From positions 130,252 to 178,006 of the forward strand of contig VCMS01000156.1 of assembly GCA_022539475.1 (NCBI GenBank): 47,755 nt of DNA. The letters run 5' to 3'. Shown here piece after piece: positions 45,593-47,755 of the stretch (the first letter of the stretch is position 1; each line of letters starts with the position of its first letter). A model generated the notes under the pieces. It was not told the origin of the DNA. It worked only from the letters and a program-made list of their open reading frames with translations, and ran no database searches. Source of the stretch: Gracilaria domingensis. Taxonomy: Eukaryota > Rhodophyta > Florideophyceae > Gracilariales > Gracilariaceae. The translations under genes and the position numbers were made by a program.

Positions 45593-46343
45593 TTTACCTG
45601 TATACGCAAGCAGAAAGTTTCCATAAGTTAGTCAATGATCCGTTGGATACATTTGAAATGCGATGGAACGTACCATTGATAAAACAAAACAGAAACGTTG
45701 CGCTAGAAAAGTCGAGGGACCTGGTAACTCGCAAACGGAAGAAGAAGCAGGAAAGGGATCGGTTAGATTACCAGCCGACCATATCATCGTAAACCGCGAA
45801 AGGTGTCGAAGTGAGAACTCACAACCGAGGACACCAAGAATGCCCATGCAGCAAACATACCGCAAGACGCGATAAACGAGAATCTAGCCTATATCCCAAA
45901 CAAGTACCAGAATCGCCTATCCCGAACAGTCAGGCAGTAAAACGACCAATTTCATTTTGTCTCTCAAGATCGATGATGGATCTGGAGAGATGAAATAAAA
46001 TTGGTCGTTTACCTGTATACGCAAGCAGAAAGTATCCATAAGTTAGTCAATGCTCCGTTGGAAACATTTGAATTGCGATGGAACGTACCATTGATAAAGC
46101 AAAACAGAAACGTTGCGCTAGAAAAGTCGAGGGACCTGGTAACTCGCAAACGGAAGAAGAAGCAGGAAAGGGATCGGTTAGATTACCAGCCGACCATATC
46201 ATCGTAAACCGCGAAAGGTCTCGAAGCAAAAACTCACAAGCAACGACACCGAGAATGCCCATGCAGCAAACATACCGCAAGATGCGATAAACGAGACAGA
46301 AACCTATGTCTCAACCAAGTACCAGAATCGCCTATCGCGAACA
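45593..46343 (+). repeat. Direct duplication with an intervening hairpin in copy 2
   Basis: 45593-45929 and 46008-46343 are direct copies (TTTACCTGTATACGCAAGCA to about CCTATCSCGAACAG), single in copy 1 (20548-20880). Between them lies a hairpin at about 45939-46010 with 26-bp imperfect arms (AAACGACCAATTTCATTTTG / matching inverse), absent from copy 1. Confidence 0.88.
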
Positions 46344-47065
46344 GGCAGAGCTAGAGCCTATGGCGCAACGAAATGAACTATTGGTCGCGTACTTACAGTC
46401 GTCGGTTTGGGTTACCGGGTTCCCGTTTTCACCCTTCAACTCGTTCTATATCTTGAACAAATAGAAGAAGTTGAGGGTGATTAGCTTATTTCCTGCCGTT
46501 TCCATGTCGCAGAGCGCGAAGAAACGCGGTGAGGATTGGTTAGTTTAGAGCAAAGATACGTGGAAGGATATGGGAGAACGTACGAAAAGACTGCACGGAA
46601 TACATCCCTGAGATACGGATGACTCCGTCCTACTTTCTTCCGCCCTCTACTTTATGGAGCCTCCATAAAGTGGAGGGCGGGAAAACGTACGACGGAGCGG
46701 AGTATAACGCGATGATATCAATGGCATGGCTCACGACGGTAACGGAAGTTCGGACGTCGGAGGCGCGGCGGCGGCGGCGAAGGGATTAGATTTATTTTTC
46801 TGTGCGAGATTGGACAAGTGTACAGCGTACAACGTTGGGAAACCACAGGTTTATAACCAGTGGTAGATAATACGAGAAGTACACCCTTGTGTTGAGGTCG
46901 ACGTGTACCTACGTTCCTTTTTGAACGAAAGCACGTGATTTAAACTCAAAATATATTCTCCGTTCTGAGCAACACGTCGATATTGACTGTCGCTCGACCT
47001 CCTTCTCCCTTCGGACTCCCTTCCCTTGCAGTCTTTGTCGTCGTTTCTCGTTCATTTCTTCTTCC

Positions 47066-47755
47066 CATGGTCTACTACTGTACACATAAGAAGCGTGGGT
47101 GCCCCTTCGTTACTCGCCGAGGAGTCTTATCTCTTCAACAGCATGTCAACCATTGCCCGTTTCGTCTGAAAGCAGCGCTGGAAGACGACAATAGCCGGCC
47201 CATTCGGAGAAGCAAGCGTCTCAAGCTTTCCGCGCCCGCGCCCGCATCTTCCGAAACGGTCACTGCCCCTTGTCGCCTTCCCGAGCCTCCAGTGTCCGAG
47301 GACATCGTCGACCCCACTCCGTGCGCCCCTCCCATTCCGGACACTTCGCATTGTGTTTCTCCTTCCCCGGGTCCCGTGGCATTAGAGCGAGAACACGGAA
47401 GCAGTTCCCGCCCAGTGCCTTCTGAGGAGGCCCTTGGTGATTTGCATATGGATTATCTCACGGTTTGTCTGGCTTCAGTAGCTTCCAACCTTGGTCATCG
47501 TGAGGCGGACGAGCTAATTGGGCTACTTCGGGACCCGCGATTCTCGCAAAAGCGATTCAACGAGACCATAACCAGTTCCAAGCGCTGTACAGAACTGAAG
47601 AACGAAAATTTCGAACGATACGCCTCAAAGGACGGTTTCAATCGCAGAACTGTCTCGCCAGAAGGATGTAAGTTCAGCGCCACCCTCTACACGAGAGACC
47701 CCGTTCAGACACTTGTGAAACAGCTCCAGTTGGCTAACAACAAAAACACATTCTT
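47066..47755 (+). CDS. Plavaka-like transposase N-terminal region, copy 2 (partial)
   Basis: Open from ATG at 47066 to the window end (230 codons) with the same finger (CTHKKRGCPFVTRRG...HVNHC), the Pro/Ser-rich linker, LGHREADELIGLLRDPRF and SATLYTRDPVQTLVKQL as copy 1. The upstream ATG used in copy 1 (21622) is AAC here, which supports the start at MVYYC. Substitutions relative to copy 1 are mostly conservative or third-position, consistent with past selection on the protein. The catalytic domain lies beyond the window. Confidence 0.65.

Larger units (their letters stand above)
44968..47755 (+). mobile_element. Plavaka/KDZ-like DNA transposon, copy 2 (runs off the window)
   Basis: Colinear with 19919-22440 at high identity: the same left end, the same hairpin series and the same transposase start. 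Differences include a 335-bp tandem duplication, loss of some hairpin arms, and scattered substitutions. Inserted into the antisense ORF of element C, so younger than C. No target duplication can be read because the right end is outside. Confidence 0.8.

Overview
The window looks like repeat-dominated nuclear DNA of a photosynthetic eukaryote, most plausibly a florideophyte red alga of the Chondrus/Gracilaria kind. This is inference, from intron-poor host-gene remains (plant-type phytoene desaturase, phytol-kinase and UPL3/UPL4-type HECT ligase sequences) packed between chromodomain Ty3/Gypsy retrotransposons. No bacterial, organellar, tRNA or rRNA gene was seen.

Layout. 1-19907: Ty3/Gypsy element B on the minus strand (5' LTR 19106-19907, gag 18962-16887, pol 16842-11584, tail of an antisense ORF at 2-283; its 3' LTR lies left of the window). 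A second element A, also minus strand, is nested in B at 366-11452. A has two LTRs of about 553 bp and a perfect 5-bp target duplication TTGCC. 19919-about 24530: a decayed DNA transposon resembling the Plavaka branch of the KDZ group, with a roughly 1-kb noncoding stretch built of six long hairpins. 24961-25440: a hierarchical palindrome (palindromes inside a larger palindrome). 25477-32094: three broken host genes side by side, a UPL3/UPL4-like HECT ubiquitin ligase (+), phytoene desaturase (-) and phytol kinase (-). 32271-34545: mostly noncoding, with a recurring ATATGGGGAACC motif. 34546-34862: an LTR fragment. 34863-44967: Ty3/Gypsy element C on the plus strand (LTR, gag, pol, chromodomain, antisense ORF). 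44968-47755: a second copy of the Plavaka-like element, inserted into C's antisense ORF and running off the window.

How parts relate. All three retroelements share an 18-nt primer-binding site, a pol frame at -1 to gag, a C-terminal chromodomain and an extra ORF antisense to gag-pol between the chromodomain and the 3' LTR. In B and C the gag terminator lies in an identical 12-nt context and the -1 reading across it gives similar amino acids. The antisense ORFs of A and C are recognisably related, and the tails of B and C are related too. This antisense protein is the least explained conserved gene here.

The most unusual DNA structure is the abundance of long inverted repeats with loops of about one nucleotide, including a perfect 52-bp-arm palindrome that inverts part of the phytoene desaturase reading frame. 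The three host genes carry independent nonsense codons, frameshifts and deletions, so they are called pseudogenes; functional copies should exist elsewhere in the genome.
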